Assembly: GCF_900113305.1 (NCBI RefSeq)
Contig: NZ_FOOW01000005.1
Span: 1-64,000 of the forward strand
Length of the DNA: 64,000 nucleotides
Direction of reading: 5' to 3'
DNA from: Prevotella sp. KH2C16
Lineage (GTDB): Bacteria; Bacteroidota; Bacteroidia; Bacteroidales; Bacteroidaceae
Under the pieces are notes generated by a model. It saw nothing but the letters and a program-made list of their open reading frames with translations. It searched no databases and had not been told where the DNA came from. Below are positions 8,330 through 16,649 of the stretch, in pieces. Position numbers and translations under genes: made by a program. Numbering within the stretch: position 1 is the stretch's first letter; each line of letters begins with the position of its first letter.

Positions 8330-8606
8330 TCCTGCATTTAAGTCATAGACTTAAGTTGCTGCGAGGACTTTCCTCTGAAGCGGCTACTGAACTCTGGAAA
8401 AATGTATTTTGTTGTCAATAAAGATGACTTGCAGAGAAGTAATTTTAGGCAAGTAGTTTTTTGTGGAGTTCTACAAACCAGCTTTGATTGCTGAGCCTTT
8501 GAAAGTGGAAGAACAATCATAGGCATAAAATCAAGTTGTGAGATTTATAATGATATGACTTTTCATACATAGCAGTTTACCGTAAAAAACATTCAATCAA
8601 GTATAT

Positions 8607-9215
8607 ATGGCAGAAGAAAAACAATCTAATTACAAGAATAATATTCAGAATAGAACATATGTGCATTACCTAAAAGGATTATTGGCAAGATGGAAACAGC
8701 ATTTCAAATATGACAGAGCCGTTCGTATTGCAAGAAAGAATGGAGCTACTATTGGGGAAGGGGTCATCATGCCAATAAGTTTAGCCAAAAAGGCAAATGA
8801 TAATTTGATGATTGGTAATCATGTTTCTATACAAACAGATAAAATAGACTTGCGTTCTCCAGTAACTATTGGCTCAAATGTTATAATTGGAATTAATTCT
8901 GAAATTATAACGACATCACATGATATAGACTCGGATTATTGGGAGGTAAAGAATTATGGAATTGACATAGAAGACTATGTTTGGATTCCAACTAATGTTC
9001 TAATATTACCAAGTTGTCGTCGGATAGGATATGGTGCTGTGATTGGGAGTGGAAGCGTGGTTATAAAAGATGTCGGTAAGATGTCTGTTGTAGGTGGAAA
9101 TCCTGCTGTGGAATTTAAGAAAAGAGCGACGGTACACTCGAACCTGATAGTAGAATCTTTACTTGGTGGGGATTATAGAATTTATAAAGAGGCTTGGAAA
9201 AAGCGGAAAAAGTAA
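8607..9215 (+). CDS. Hexapeptide-repeat acyltransferase (WcaF/WbbJ-like)
   Basis: 202 residues. The central region (~55-170) has the [LIV]GxxxxI hexapeptide rhythm of left-handed beta-helix acetyltransferases (IGNHVSIQ, IGSNVIIG, then IGYGAVIGSGSVV and VVGGNPAV). The TTSHD segment around residue 110 is the conserved catalytic-His region of the family. The likely role is O-acetylation of the polysaccharide repeat unit or of a nucleotide sugar; the acceptor cannot be told. First gene of the capsule operon, its TAA directly abutting the ATG of the flippase at 9216. Base composition is markedly AT-rich compared with flanking housekeeping genes. Confidence 0.8.
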   Translation: MAEEKQSNYKNNIQNRTYVHYLKGLLARWKQHFKYDRAVRIARKNGATIGEGVIMPISLAKKANDNLMIGNHVSIQTDKIDLRSPVTIGSNVIIGINSEIITTSHDIDSDYWEVKNYGIDIEDYVWIPTNVLILPSCRRIGYGAVIGSGSVVIKDVGKMSVVGGNPAVEFKKRATVHSNLIVESLLGGDYRIYKEAWKKRKK

Positions 9216-10769
9216 ATGTCTGAAAGCTTTAGTAAGACAAGAATAGCCAAGAACTCTCTATTCTTATATTTAAGAATGTTGATTACCATGTGGTTCAATT
9301 TATGGGCTACACGCTTGGTATTGGCAAACTTAGGTGTAGATAATATGGGAGTTTACGGAGTTATCGGAAGTGTTGTTGGGTTATTCTCCATTTTGACTAG
9401 TGGTATTACAACTGCAGTTCAAAGATACATAACTTTTGAAGTTGGCAAAAAAGAAGGAAACGCAAATGAAGTGTTTACTTCATGTCTAAATGTAATATTC
9501 GCTTTATCTATATTTATCTTGATAGCCTTGGAACTTATTGGGATGTGGTTCCTAAAAAATGGAATCAATATTCCTTACGAGGCTCAAAGTGCAGCGGTGT
9601 GGGTATTTCAGTTTTCTGTGCTTACCTGTATAGTTACTCTTATAAGCATCCCTTATAATGCACTAATAATTGCGCATGAGAAACTTGGTGCTTTCGCTTG
9701 GATTTCTATAGTGCAAGTTCTCTTAAACTGGGGGGTAGCTTATTGTCTATCCTATACCGCATTCGAACATCGGCTGCTCACATATGCGTTTCTTTTAGCC
9801 CTAATCAGTATACTGATTCAAATGATTTATCAGATATATTGTCGATTAACATTTAAAGAGTCGCGGTATCATTGGGGAGTTAATAAACACTTAGTTAAAG
9901 AAATTGGAAAATTTACAGGTATATCTACCACATCTAATATATTGAATGTTATAACTAATCAAGGACTTGTCTTAGTCATTAATTGGACATTTGGGGTCGG
10001 TATTAATGCTGTGTATCAGATAGCCCTGCAATTGAAGAACTCCATTATGTCTTTTGGAATGAATATATTTAAAGCGATATCGCCACAAATAACAAAAACA
10101 TATGCCAATGGAGAAATGGATATACATAAAAAGCTGGTATACAGTGGTTCGAAAGCGGAAATGTATATGATATTCTTTATCATGGTGCCTTTCTTGTTTA
10201 AAACGGATTATATACTTTATCTCTGGCTGGGTAATGTACCGGAATATACGGTACAGTTTTGTCGTTCTATGGTGATTCTCAGTATGGTATATGCGGGTTT
10301 TGAACCAATACGGACGGCTGTAATGGCAACGAATAGGATAGGGAGGTTCTTAATCGCTCCGGAATTTTTCTATTTTATTGCATCGTTATTAGGCTCTTGT
10401 CTGGTTGCTAAATTAACAAACAATCCTGCTATAATGGTATATTTTGTAGTGATTATGGATATATTGACATGTTTGTATAGAATATATTTAGCAAGGAATG
10501 TGTCCTTTATTAGAATTGTCGATTTGGGCAAGAATGTGTGTCTACCATCTTTTTGTGTGTTTGTTGTCTCCTGTATATCCTGCTATTTATTAACAAAAGT
10601 TTTATGTGATAATATATCTCAACTATTGATATTACTTTTACTAAATTCCCTTGTGCAGTCATTTATTATCTATTATGTTGGATTAAATAAATTGGAAAGA
10701 CAGATAGCAAAAGGGGTTATTCTGAAAGCTATTCTATTATTCAAAGGTGGAACAAACAGAACAATATAG
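9216..10769 (+). CDS. Polysaccharide flippase, Wzx-type (MOP superfamily)
   Basis: 517 residues with about 12-14 hydrophobic membrane segments and the N-terminal pattern of Bacteroidota Wzx-type exporters (RIAKNSLFLYLRMLITMWFN). It would flip undecaprenyl-diphosphate-linked repeat units from the cytoplasmic to the periplasmic face of the inner membrane. It starts immediately after the acyltransferase stop and overlaps the next gene by 23 bases. Its place directly before the polymerase is typical of Wzx/Wzy-dependent clusters. The family is clear from topology and the N-terminus; the substrate is unknown. Confidence 0.88.
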   Translation: MSESFSKTRIAKNSLFLYLRMLITMWFNLWATRLVLANLGVDNMGVYGVIGSVVGLFSILTSGITTAVQRYITFEVGKKEGNANEVFTSCLNVIFALSIFILIALELIGMWFLKNGINIPYEAQSAAVWVFQFSVLTCIVTLISIPYNALIIAHEKLGAFAWISIVQVLLNWGVAYCLSYTAFEHRLLTYAFLLALISILIQMIYQIYCRLTFKESRYHWGVNKHLVKEIGKFTGISTTSNILNVITNQGLVLVINWTFGVGINAVYQIALQLKNSIMSFGMNIFKAISPQITKTYANGEMDIHKKLVYSGSKAEMYMIFFIMVPFLFKTDYILYLWLGNVPEYTVQFCRSMVILSMVYAGFEPIRTAVMATNRIGRFLIAPEFFYFIASLLGSCLVAKLTNNPAIMVYFVVIMDILTCLYRIYLARNVSFIRIVDLGKNVCLPSFCVFVVSCISCYLLTKVLCDNISQLLILLLLNSLVQSFIIYYVGLNKLERQIAKGVILKAILLFKGGTNRTI

Positions 10770-12054
10770 ATTTGAACGGAAACTAGTATACTTATATGTT
10801 TTCTTTCTGCTGTTTGAAGGGGGGGTGCGAAAATGGGTGCTTCCTGATTTTGCACAACCTTTGACAATAGTAAGGGACCCAATAGTACTGTTGCTTGTCA
10901 TTCAAGGGCTTAGGAAAGGCTTGCTCCAAAATAATTATTGTAGACTGTCGATATTCGTCAGTATACTTTCTTTTATAATATCAGCTTTTACGGATCAAAC
11001 AAGTCTTCTGGTTCAATACTATGGGACACGAATATTTCTTTTATATTTTCCAGCAATATTTGTTATAGCTAAGGTTTTTACATTAGAAGATTTCTACAAA
11101 ACCGCGCGTTTCTTTTTATATTTAAGCGTGCCGATGACAATATTAGTTATTGCTCAATTTTCTTCACCACAGAGTAATTGGGTAAATATCGGTGTGGGAG
11201 GCGATACTGAAAGCGGGGGACTTGCTGGGACAATGGGATTTTTCAGGCCTTCAGGATTATTTTCTTTTACCCAGGGTTTTGTTTGTTTTCAGTCTTTTGT
11301 GGTAGCGTATCTTCTTATTTATATTTATGACAAGCGAGCCCAAAGTTTTGCCCCCATACCCAAAATTATGTTGCTTCTTATATTGGCTTGTTATATAATA
11401 TCTATACCGATTTCAATCAGCAGGACACTATTCTTTCAAACTATAGCCGCCCTTATATTTATCAGTTTCGCAATTTTAATTTCGAGAAAAGGAATGGGCT
11501 CTATGTTTAAAATAGTTTGTACATTAGTTATTTTAATTCCATTACTAATGACATTTGAAGAAGCGCAATCATTTATAAATGTCTTTTTAAATAGATTCTC
11601 GGAGGCAGAAGAAGTAGAAGGGGATGTCATTAAAGGTACTATATTTAATAGATATTTTGGTGCTTTTTTGCGCCCTTGGAGCTTAGATGTTCCTTTTTGG
11701 GGACATGGCATAGGTTTGGGGACGCGTTTTGGAATGAATTATTCCAGAGCGGATTTCTTTACTGACGAAGAGTGGACACGCATTATTTACGAGTCAGGGT
11801 TCCTGGTGGGTTCTATATATATCGGGTTGAGATTGTTGCTATCATTGAGTTTAATTTGTAAGAGTATCAAGCAGTGTTGGTCTTTAAAGTACCAAACTCC
11901 GATGATTCTGTTACCCCCTGTACTCTTTTTGTTGCCACAAGGGTCTTGGGGGAACACAACACCCCTTGGCTTTGCCGTCTTTGCGGTAGCGACTTTATTG
12001 ATTCTTTTAAGAAAACCATTGTATGGGAGTCCTCGTTTATCATCCTACGGGTAA
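10747..12054 (+). CDS. O-antigen/capsule polymerase-like membrane protein (Wzy type)
   Basis: 435 residues, roughly 10-12 membrane segments with a large extracytoplasmic loop after residue ~280 containing GHGIGLGTRFG, a glycine-rich region resembling the Wzy_C/ligase signature. The N-terminal FEGGVRKWVLPDFAQPL is common in Bacteroidota polymerase-like proteins of exopolysaccharide loci. It would join flipped repeat units in the periplasm. No ATG precedes the conserved N-terminus; the best start is the GTG at 10747, giving a 23-base overlap with wzx and suggesting translational coupling. A run of seven G (10819-10825) lies in codons 25-27. WaaL-like ligase is the alternative. Confidence 0.8.
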   Translation: MEQTEQYRFERKLVYLYVFFLLFEGGVRKWVLPDFAQPLTIVRDPIVLLLVIQGLRKGLLQNNYCRLSIFVSILSFIISAFTDQTSLLVQYYGTRIFLLYFPAIFVIAKVFTLEDFYKTARFFLYLSVPMTILVIAQFSSPQSNWVNIGVGGDTESGGLAGTMGFFRPSGLFSFTQGFVCFQSFVVAYLLIYIYDKRAQSFAPIPKIMLLLILACYIISIPISISRTLFFQTIAALIFISFAILISRKGMGSMFKIVCTLVILIPLLMTFEEAQSFINVFLNRFSEAEEVEGDVIKGTIFNRYFGAFLRPWSLDVPFWGHGIGLGTRFGMNYSRADFFTDEEWTRIIYESGFLVGSIYIGLRLLLSLSLICKSIKQCWSLKYQTPMILLPPVLFLLPQGSWGNTTPLGFAVFAVATLLILLRKPLYGSPRLSSYG

Positions 12055-13222
12055 TCAAAATGTTAGGGCTTTACTAAGGGCCTTAGCAGGAAGGAATATA
12101 TTGCATTCCTATCATACGACAGTTGCCGTGTTTAGTAATTCTTGGTATTATAAATACTTGGTAGGAAAGTTGAAGAAGATAAAAAGAAGAACCTACCCAG
12201 ATATTATAAGTGGTAACACCCATAAATATCCGTTAGAAGAAATCCTGATGTTCTTAGGGGTGAAGAAATTACATAAACACAGATTAACGCCTGGATATAT
12301 AGATTATATAACTACCCAGAAAGTCGTTAATTATTTGGACAGGCATATAGGCGAAATAAATTGTGTGTATTGTTATCCGGGTTTTTCCTCGACTATAATG
12401 AAAAAAGCTAAGGAAAACCATATTGCCTGTGTGTATGAATTGACTACTGCTTATTATAGACATGTGTTAGATATCATGGACAAAGAGAACTCGCGTGATA
12501 AAAAGTGGGCCGATACCATTACTTTTTATAGACAACCCGATTTTAATTATGCAGAGTATGATTTAGAATTACAATTTGCAGATAAAATAGTTTGTGCAAG
12601 TTCTTACATACAAAAGACCCTTATAGACTATGGCTTTTCTAAAGCCAAAATCAAGGTGGTTCCATATGGATTTCCTTCTATAAGGAGAAAGCTTTATCAT
12701 CGCAGAGAAGCAAAGATACATCTATTATATGTTGGAAGTCTCGCTCAATCTAAAGGATTATCATATATGTTCGATGCTGTTGACGCATTAGGGAAGGATG
12801 TGGCACTAACCTTAATCGGATCACTTTCTGTCCATTCTGATTTTTTGATTAATAAGGTTAGTAAATACTCTTATTTGGGAAATTTATCACATGATGAAGT
12901 TTTAGGGGAAATGCATAGAGCAGATGTCGTGCTGTTTCCCACTCTTAGTGATGGCTTCGGGATGGTCGTTACTGAAGCAATGTCTCAGGGGACTCCTGTG
13001 ATTGCTACTGTAAATTCATGTGCATGTGATGTTATTCAAGATGGAATAAATGGCTGGATAGTTCCGATTGCAGATTCTGAGGCAATTATAGAAGTTCTTA
13101 ACAATCTGATAAAGAATCCAAGTTTAATAGAAAAGGTTGGAGAAAAAGCACTAGAAACGGCAGCAGCAAGACCGTGGGAAATGTATGAGAAAGAAATTTC
13201 TAAATTGTTAATGGAGTTATAA
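12023..13222 (+). CDS. Glycosyltransferase, GT4 family
   Basis: 399 residues with a GT-B fold. The N-terminal half starts MGVLVYHPTGNQNVRALLRAL; the C-terminal Rossmann domain begins near residue 230 (LLYVGSLAQSKGL) and contains the donor-binding LFPTLSDGFGMVVTEAMSQG, in which the acidic pair takes the place of the EX7E motif. It transfers a sugar from a nucleotide donor to a lipid-linked intermediate; donor and linkage are unknown. It overlaps the end of the polymerase gene by 32 bases; the start was chosen because the conserved N-terminal strand begins at once. Confidence 0.87.
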   Translation: MGVLVYHPTGNQNVRALLRALAGRNILHSYHTTVAVFSNSWYYKYLVGKLKKIKRRTYPDIISGNTHKYPLEEILMFLGVKKLHKHRLTPGYIDYITTQKVVNYLDRHIGEINCVYCYPGFSSTIMKKAKENHIACVYELTTAYYRHVLDIMDKENSRDKKWADTITFYRQPDFNYAEYDLELQFADKIVCASSYIQKTLIDYGFSKAKIKVVPYGFPSIRRKLYHRREAKIHLLYVGSLAQSKGLSYMFDAVDALGKDVALTLIGSLSVHSDFLINKVSKYSYLGNLSHDEVLGEMHRADVVLFPTLSDGFGMVVTEAMSQGTPVIATVNSCACDVIQDGINGWIVPIADSEAIIEVLNNLIKNPSLIEKVGEKALETAAARPWEMYEKEISKLLMEL

Positions 13223-13243
13223 TAGAAAGTTATACTTGCAAAT

Positions 13244-14374
13244 ATGAAGGTTCTTTACTTTGGCACTCTAAATTATATTGCAGGAGGTCCTGCTATGAGC
13301 TCATACTTAACAATAAAAGGGTTAAGGGAACAGAAAGTTGATGCCCAGATCTCAATGTTTACTTTATCGAAGAATGCTATACTTCGGGGTAAGGAGATTC
13401 CTATAAATTATTGTAGTGCACCATGGGAGAACAAGTTTTGTTACTCTCCGTATCTTAAAAAAGAATTAGCTACAATTAATAATGTTGATATTTACCATGC
13501 ACAAGGGGTGTGGCAATATCCGACATATGCCCTAATAGATGTATCTAAAAAGAAGGATAGGCCTTATATAATATCTCCCCGTGGAATGCTATACCCTCAA
13601 GACATTACAAAGTCAAGCACAATATTGAAACATTTTTCTTTAAAATGGCGACTGATGAGGGATTTGAATTCTGCAGCATGTATCCACACTACTTGTGAAG
13701 AAGAGATGAGATATTGTAGAGAGTTGGGGGTTGTTTCACCTATTGCAGTTATTCCTAATCCCGTAGAAGTGAAAGATTATCCAACTTTAATTACTCCGAG
13801 GGTATTTACACTTGGATATATTGGGAGACTTTCAAAAAGGAAAAATATCGAATCGCTAATATATGCATTCTCAAAATTAAGATTAAAACGCTCTGAAGCA
13901 AAACTTCTCATTATTGGCGGGGGCGATAGTCAGTATGAGGAATTTCTTAGAAGCGAAGTTCTTAGACTCCAATTGGACAATGTAACATTTTGTGGTTTTT
14001 TGTCAGGAAGAGAAAAAGAACAAGCTCTGGCCAAGATATCAGTATTAGCTATGCCTAGCAATTTTGAAAATTTTGGGAATGTAATATTAGAAGGCTTGGT
14101 AAGAGGGATTCCTTGTATTGCGACGAAAGGTGCCCCTTGGAAAGATTTAATTGATTATAACTGTGGTTGGTGGGTTGATTATAATCAATATTCTATTACA
14201 AAAGCTATTCGTGATGCCATTAATACCCCAAAGTATGAATTGAAGAAGATGGGAGATAATGGGAAATTATTAATGGCAAAGAAGTACTCTGTGGAATCAG
14301 TTGCTAGTCAAATGAATTCCCTATATCAATGGATATTAGGGGATAAGGAAAGACCAGATTTTGTATTTCTTTGA
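13244..14374 (+). CDS. Glycosyltransferase, GT4 family
   Basis: 376 residues, GT-B fold. The N-terminus MKVLYFGTLNYIAGGPAMSSY has the acceptor-domain glycine loop. The C-terminal domain (from ~185) has YIGRLSKRKNIESLI, a GGG loop, and FENFGNVILEGLVRG with an exact EX7E motif. The HAQGVWQYPTY segment near residue 85-95 is typical of WcaI/PssF-like transferases. It adds one sugar of the repeat unit on the cytoplasmic face. It lies 21 bases after the previous transferase and 11 before an acetyltransferase. Confidence 0.88.
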   Translation: MKVLYFGTLNYIAGGPAMSSYLTIKGLREQKVDAQISMFTLSKNAILRGKEIPINYCSAPWENKFCYSPYLKKELATINNVDIYHAQGVWQYPTYALIDVSKKKDRPYIISPRGMLYPQDITKSSTILKHFSLKWRLMRDLNSAACIHTTCEEEMRYCRELGVVSPIAVIPNPVEVKDYPTLITPRVFTLGYIGRLSKRKNIESLIYAFSKLRLKRSEAKLLIIGGGDSQYEEFLRSEVLRLQLDNVTFCGFLSGREKEQALAKISVLAMPSNFENFGNVILEGLVRGIPCIATKGAPWKDLIDYNCGWWVDYNQYSITKAIRDAINTPKYELKKMGDNGKLLMAKKYSVESVASQMNSLYQWILGDKERPDFVFL

Positions 14375-14385
14375 GATTTGAGTAA

Positions 14386-14946
14386 ATGAATAAAGTATTG
14401 AATATAGGATCGGTTAGTTTGGGTACAAAGCTCAAGCGCATATTTTGGATATTGGTGAATACTCTGTTTTTTAAACCCACCCCAACAATTCTTTTTAGAC
14501 GGTGGCGACTTTTGTTGCTCCGGTTATTTGGGGCGGAGATTGCCAGCTCTGCAAATGTGTATTCTTCTGTGAAGATCTGGGCACCATGGAATCTTAAAAT
14601 GGCAAAGAACAGTTGTCTCGGACCCAATGTGATTTGTTATAATCAGGCTTTAGTAGAATTGAAGGAGGGGGTTGTTGTTTCTCAATATACCTATCTTTGT
14701 ACCGCTGGGCATGATATATCTTTGCATAATTCTGCAGAAAAAGGATTGGTAGTAGCGCCTATAACAGTTAATCAGAACGCCTGGGTAGGAGCAAAGGCTT
14801 ATATTGGCATGGGAGTTGAGATAGGAGAATATGCTGTAATAGGTGCTACGGCATCTGTTTACAAGGATGTTGAACCTTGGATGGTCGTTGGAGGGAATCC
14901 TGCAAAAGTAATAAAAAGAAGGATAATTAATGAAGAAGGTACATAA
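14386..14946 (+). CDS. WcaF-like putative colanic-acid-type acetyltransferase
   Basis: 186 residues. The N-terminal helical segment (LGTKLKRIFWILVNTLFF...FRRWRLLLLRLFGAEI) followed by hexapeptide repeats (IWAPWNLKMAKNSCLGPNV, VVVSQYTYLCTAGHD, APITVNQNAWVGAKAYI, VVGGNPAKVIK) is the arrangement of WcaF/NodL-type O-acetyltransferases. GHD at ~116-118 holds the catalytic His of the family. It probably acetylates a sugar of the exopolysaccharide with acetyl-CoA. It overlaps the next gene by 17 bases. It is the second acyltransferase of this operon and is not a duplicate of the first. Confidence 0.87.
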   Translation: MNKVLNIGSVSLGTKLKRIFWILVNTLFFKPTPTILFRRWRLLLLRLFGAEIASSANVYSSVKIWAPWNLKMAKNSCLGPNVICYNQALVELKEGVVVSQYTYLCTAGHDISLHNSAEKGLVVAPITVNQNAWVGAKAYIGMGVEIGEYAVIGATASVYKDVEPWMVVGGNPAKVIKRRIINEEGT

Positions 14947-15394
14947 AATCTGTCTTGCGTGTTCTGCCGGTGGACACTTGAGAGAATTGCAATTGGCTGT
15001 AGGTAGCATACCGAATGATTACAATTGTTATTGGCTCACATTGAAGACCACGGCAACAAAAGCTTTTTTAAAGGATAAGGAGCATGTATTTTTAGTAAAC
15101 TTTCAACCCGCTAAGATTTGGACTTTATTACTTAATAGTATCCAGGCGTTTTTCTGGGTTTTGATTAAGCGACCTAAGGTTATTATTACTACGGGAGCCG
15201 GGGTTGTTGTTCCAACAGTTTTTTTTGCTAAAAAGCTCTTAGGTACAAAGGTGATATTCATTAATTCTGCTGCTGATGTAACATCCCCTTCCCGTACCCC
15301 AGTGTGGATTGAGAAGTATACGGATTTATTCCTTGTCCAATGGGAAGATCTGTTAGAGGTTTTTCCTAATGCAATGTGTTGTGGTGTATTATGA
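14930..15394 (+). CDS. Alg14/PssD-like subunit of a split glycosyltransferase
   Basis: 154 residues. The N-terminus KICLACSAGGHLRELQL is the signature of Alg14/PssD/WchJ proteins, the membrane-anchoring, acceptor-binding half of a two-subunit GT-B enzyme. A hydrophobic segment around residues 62-80 (LLNSIQAFFWVLI) and PKVIITTGAGVVVPTVFFAK follow the family. Paired with the next gene it would form an active transferase, in known systems adding the second sugar to the undecaprenyl-diphosphate primer. Its TGA overlaps the next ATG by four bases (15391-15394), the arrangement expected for subunits needed in equal amounts. Confidence 0.88.
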   Translation: MKKVHKICLACSAGGHLRELQLAVGSIPNDYNCYWLTLKTTATKAFLKDKEHVFLVNFQPAKIWTLLLNSIQAFFWVLIKRPKVIITTGAGVVVPTVFFAKKLLGTKVIFINSAADVTSPSRTPVWIEKYTDLFLVQWEDLLEVFPNAMCCGVL

Positions 15395-15855
15395 TTTTTG
15401 CAAGTTTAGGTACAATGAATATGGCGTTTACTCGGATGGCCAAGGTGCTTGATGAGTATGCCTCGACGATAAATGACAGAGTTATTGTCCAAACAGGATA
15501 TACACGATATCCATATAGATATGCCAAGTCTTTTAGTTTTTGCACAAAGAATGAGATGCAAGAGTATATTCAGAGGGCAGACTTTTTGATATTGCAAGGA
15601 GGATGGGGAGCCATCTCCGAGGCTATGGAGCAGGGTAAAAGAATTATTGTCATTCCTCGCCATAATAAGACGGAGCATATCCATGATCAATTTCAATTAA
15701 TCCGGAAACTTGATTCTCTCGAGTGTGTGCTTGGTGTTTTTGATGAAAAAGATTTGCCGCAAATAATGGAAAAAGCTAAGACATTTGAATTCAAACAGCT
15801 TAAAAAGGGTAATGCCGAGAATCTTATAAGGTCAAAGTTAAACGAGTGGCTATGA
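15391..15855 (+). CDS. Alg13/PssE-like catalytic subunit of a split glycosyltransferase
   Basis: 154 residues from the ATG at 15391, chosen over upstream codons because it gives the ATGA coupling with the Alg14-like gene and the conserved MIFASLGTMNMAFTRM start. The C-terminal GT28-type donor-binding region is present: ADFLILQGGWGAISEAMEQG and RIIVIPRHNKTEHIHDQFQL. As in PssE/WchK the protein alone is only the donor half of a GT-B fold and needs the preceding subunit. Its stop overlaps the start of the following GT2 gene. Confidence 0.88.
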   Translation: MIFASLGTMNMAFTRMAKVLDEYASTINDRVIVQTGYTRYPYRYAKSFSFCTKNEMQEYIQRADFLILQGGWGAISEAMEQGKRIIVIPRHNKTEHIHDQFQLIRKLDSLECVLGVFDEKDLPQIMEKAKTFEFKQLKKGNAENLIRSKLNEWL

Positions 15856-16631
15856 TGAAAGTTTCCATTATAACCTCCTGCTATAATCGTGTGGGCACCA
15901 TCAGGGATACGATAGAGAGTGTCTTAAATCAGGATTACCCGGATATAGAATATATTATAATTGACGGGGCGTCGACAGACGGGAGCCTAAGTGTAATTAA
16001 CGAATACGAAAAAAAGCTGACCAAAATAGTCTCAGAGCCAGATCAAGGAATGTATGAGGCTCTCAATAAGGGCTTAAGGTTTGTGTCGGGAGAGGTTGTC
16101 GGTTTGGTGCATTCTGACGATATGCTTTATGACACTCATATAATATCTGCCATAGTGGAGGAGTTTGAAAAGACGAATGCCGATATGGTGTATGGCAATG
16201 GACTTTTTGTGGACTCGAAGAACACATCCAAAGTGATACGAAACTGGACTGGGGGGAATTATTATCGTTGGAAAGTGAAAATTGGATGGCTGCCATTGCA
16301 TCCGACTTGCTATATCAAAAAAGCGGTCTATGCAGAAGTGGGGGATTATGATGAGAAATATAAAATTGCAGCAGATACAGATTTTCTTTTCCGTGCGCTA
16401 TATGGACATCGCTTGATAGTCCACTACTTAAACAGGTATATCGTTCGCATGCGCATGGGAGGAATCTCAACTGATAAAGCTAAACGAAAGGCAATGTGGA
16501 AAGAGGATATCGCTATTTATAGTTCTTATCATTTCCCGGGAACTTTCATGAAGATATGCAAGATGATGTGGAAGATTCCCCAATTTATAAGTGCTAAATT
16601 TATAGGTGAAAAACCTTTCTTAATTTACTGA
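15852..16631 (+). CDS. Glycosyltransferase, GT2 family
   Basis: 259 residues, GT-A fold: MKVSIITSCYNRVGTIRDTI at the N-terminus, IIIDGASTDGS, the metal-binding HSDD near residue 90, and AADTDFLFRALY with the catalytic-base acidic pair near 175. A GTG six bases upstream is in frame, but the ATG at 15852 overlaps the stop of the Alg13-like gene (ATGA) and directly precedes the conserved strand; ATG 15855 is equally possible. WcaA/PglI-like transferases are the closest type. It adds a sugar to the growing lipid-linked unit. Confidence 0.88.
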   Translation: MMKVSIITSCYNRVGTIRDTIESVLNQDYPDIEYIIIDGASTDGSLSVINEYEKKLTKIVSEPDQGMYEALNKGLRFVSGEVVGLVHSDDMLYDTHIISAIVEEFEKTNADMVYGNGLFVDSKNTSKVIRNWTGGNYYRWKVKIGWLPLHPTCYIKKAVYAEVGDYDEKYKIAADTDFLFRALYGHRLIVHYLNRYIVRMRMGGISTDKAKRKAMWKEDIAIYSSYHFPGTFMKICKMMWKIPQFISAKFIGEKPFLIY

Positions 16632-16649
16632 TAGTTTCCTTAGGGTTAT

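Larger units (their letters stand above)
8082..8606. other. Non-coding gap: palindrome array, capsule promoter and long 5' leader
   Basis: No conserved gene is seen. In order: a tandem array of 22-base imperfect palindromes (8096-8205), an unremarkable stretch, a -7 box at 8322-8329, then about 270 bases of leader before the first capsule gene at 8607. The leader has a short perfect hairpin (GAGGA-CTT-TCCTC near 8363-8375) and a 30-codon open frame at 8402-8494 that resembles nothing I recognise. No NusG-like antiterminator gene (UpxY type), often present at the start of Bacteroides capsule loci, is found here. Confidence 0.6.
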
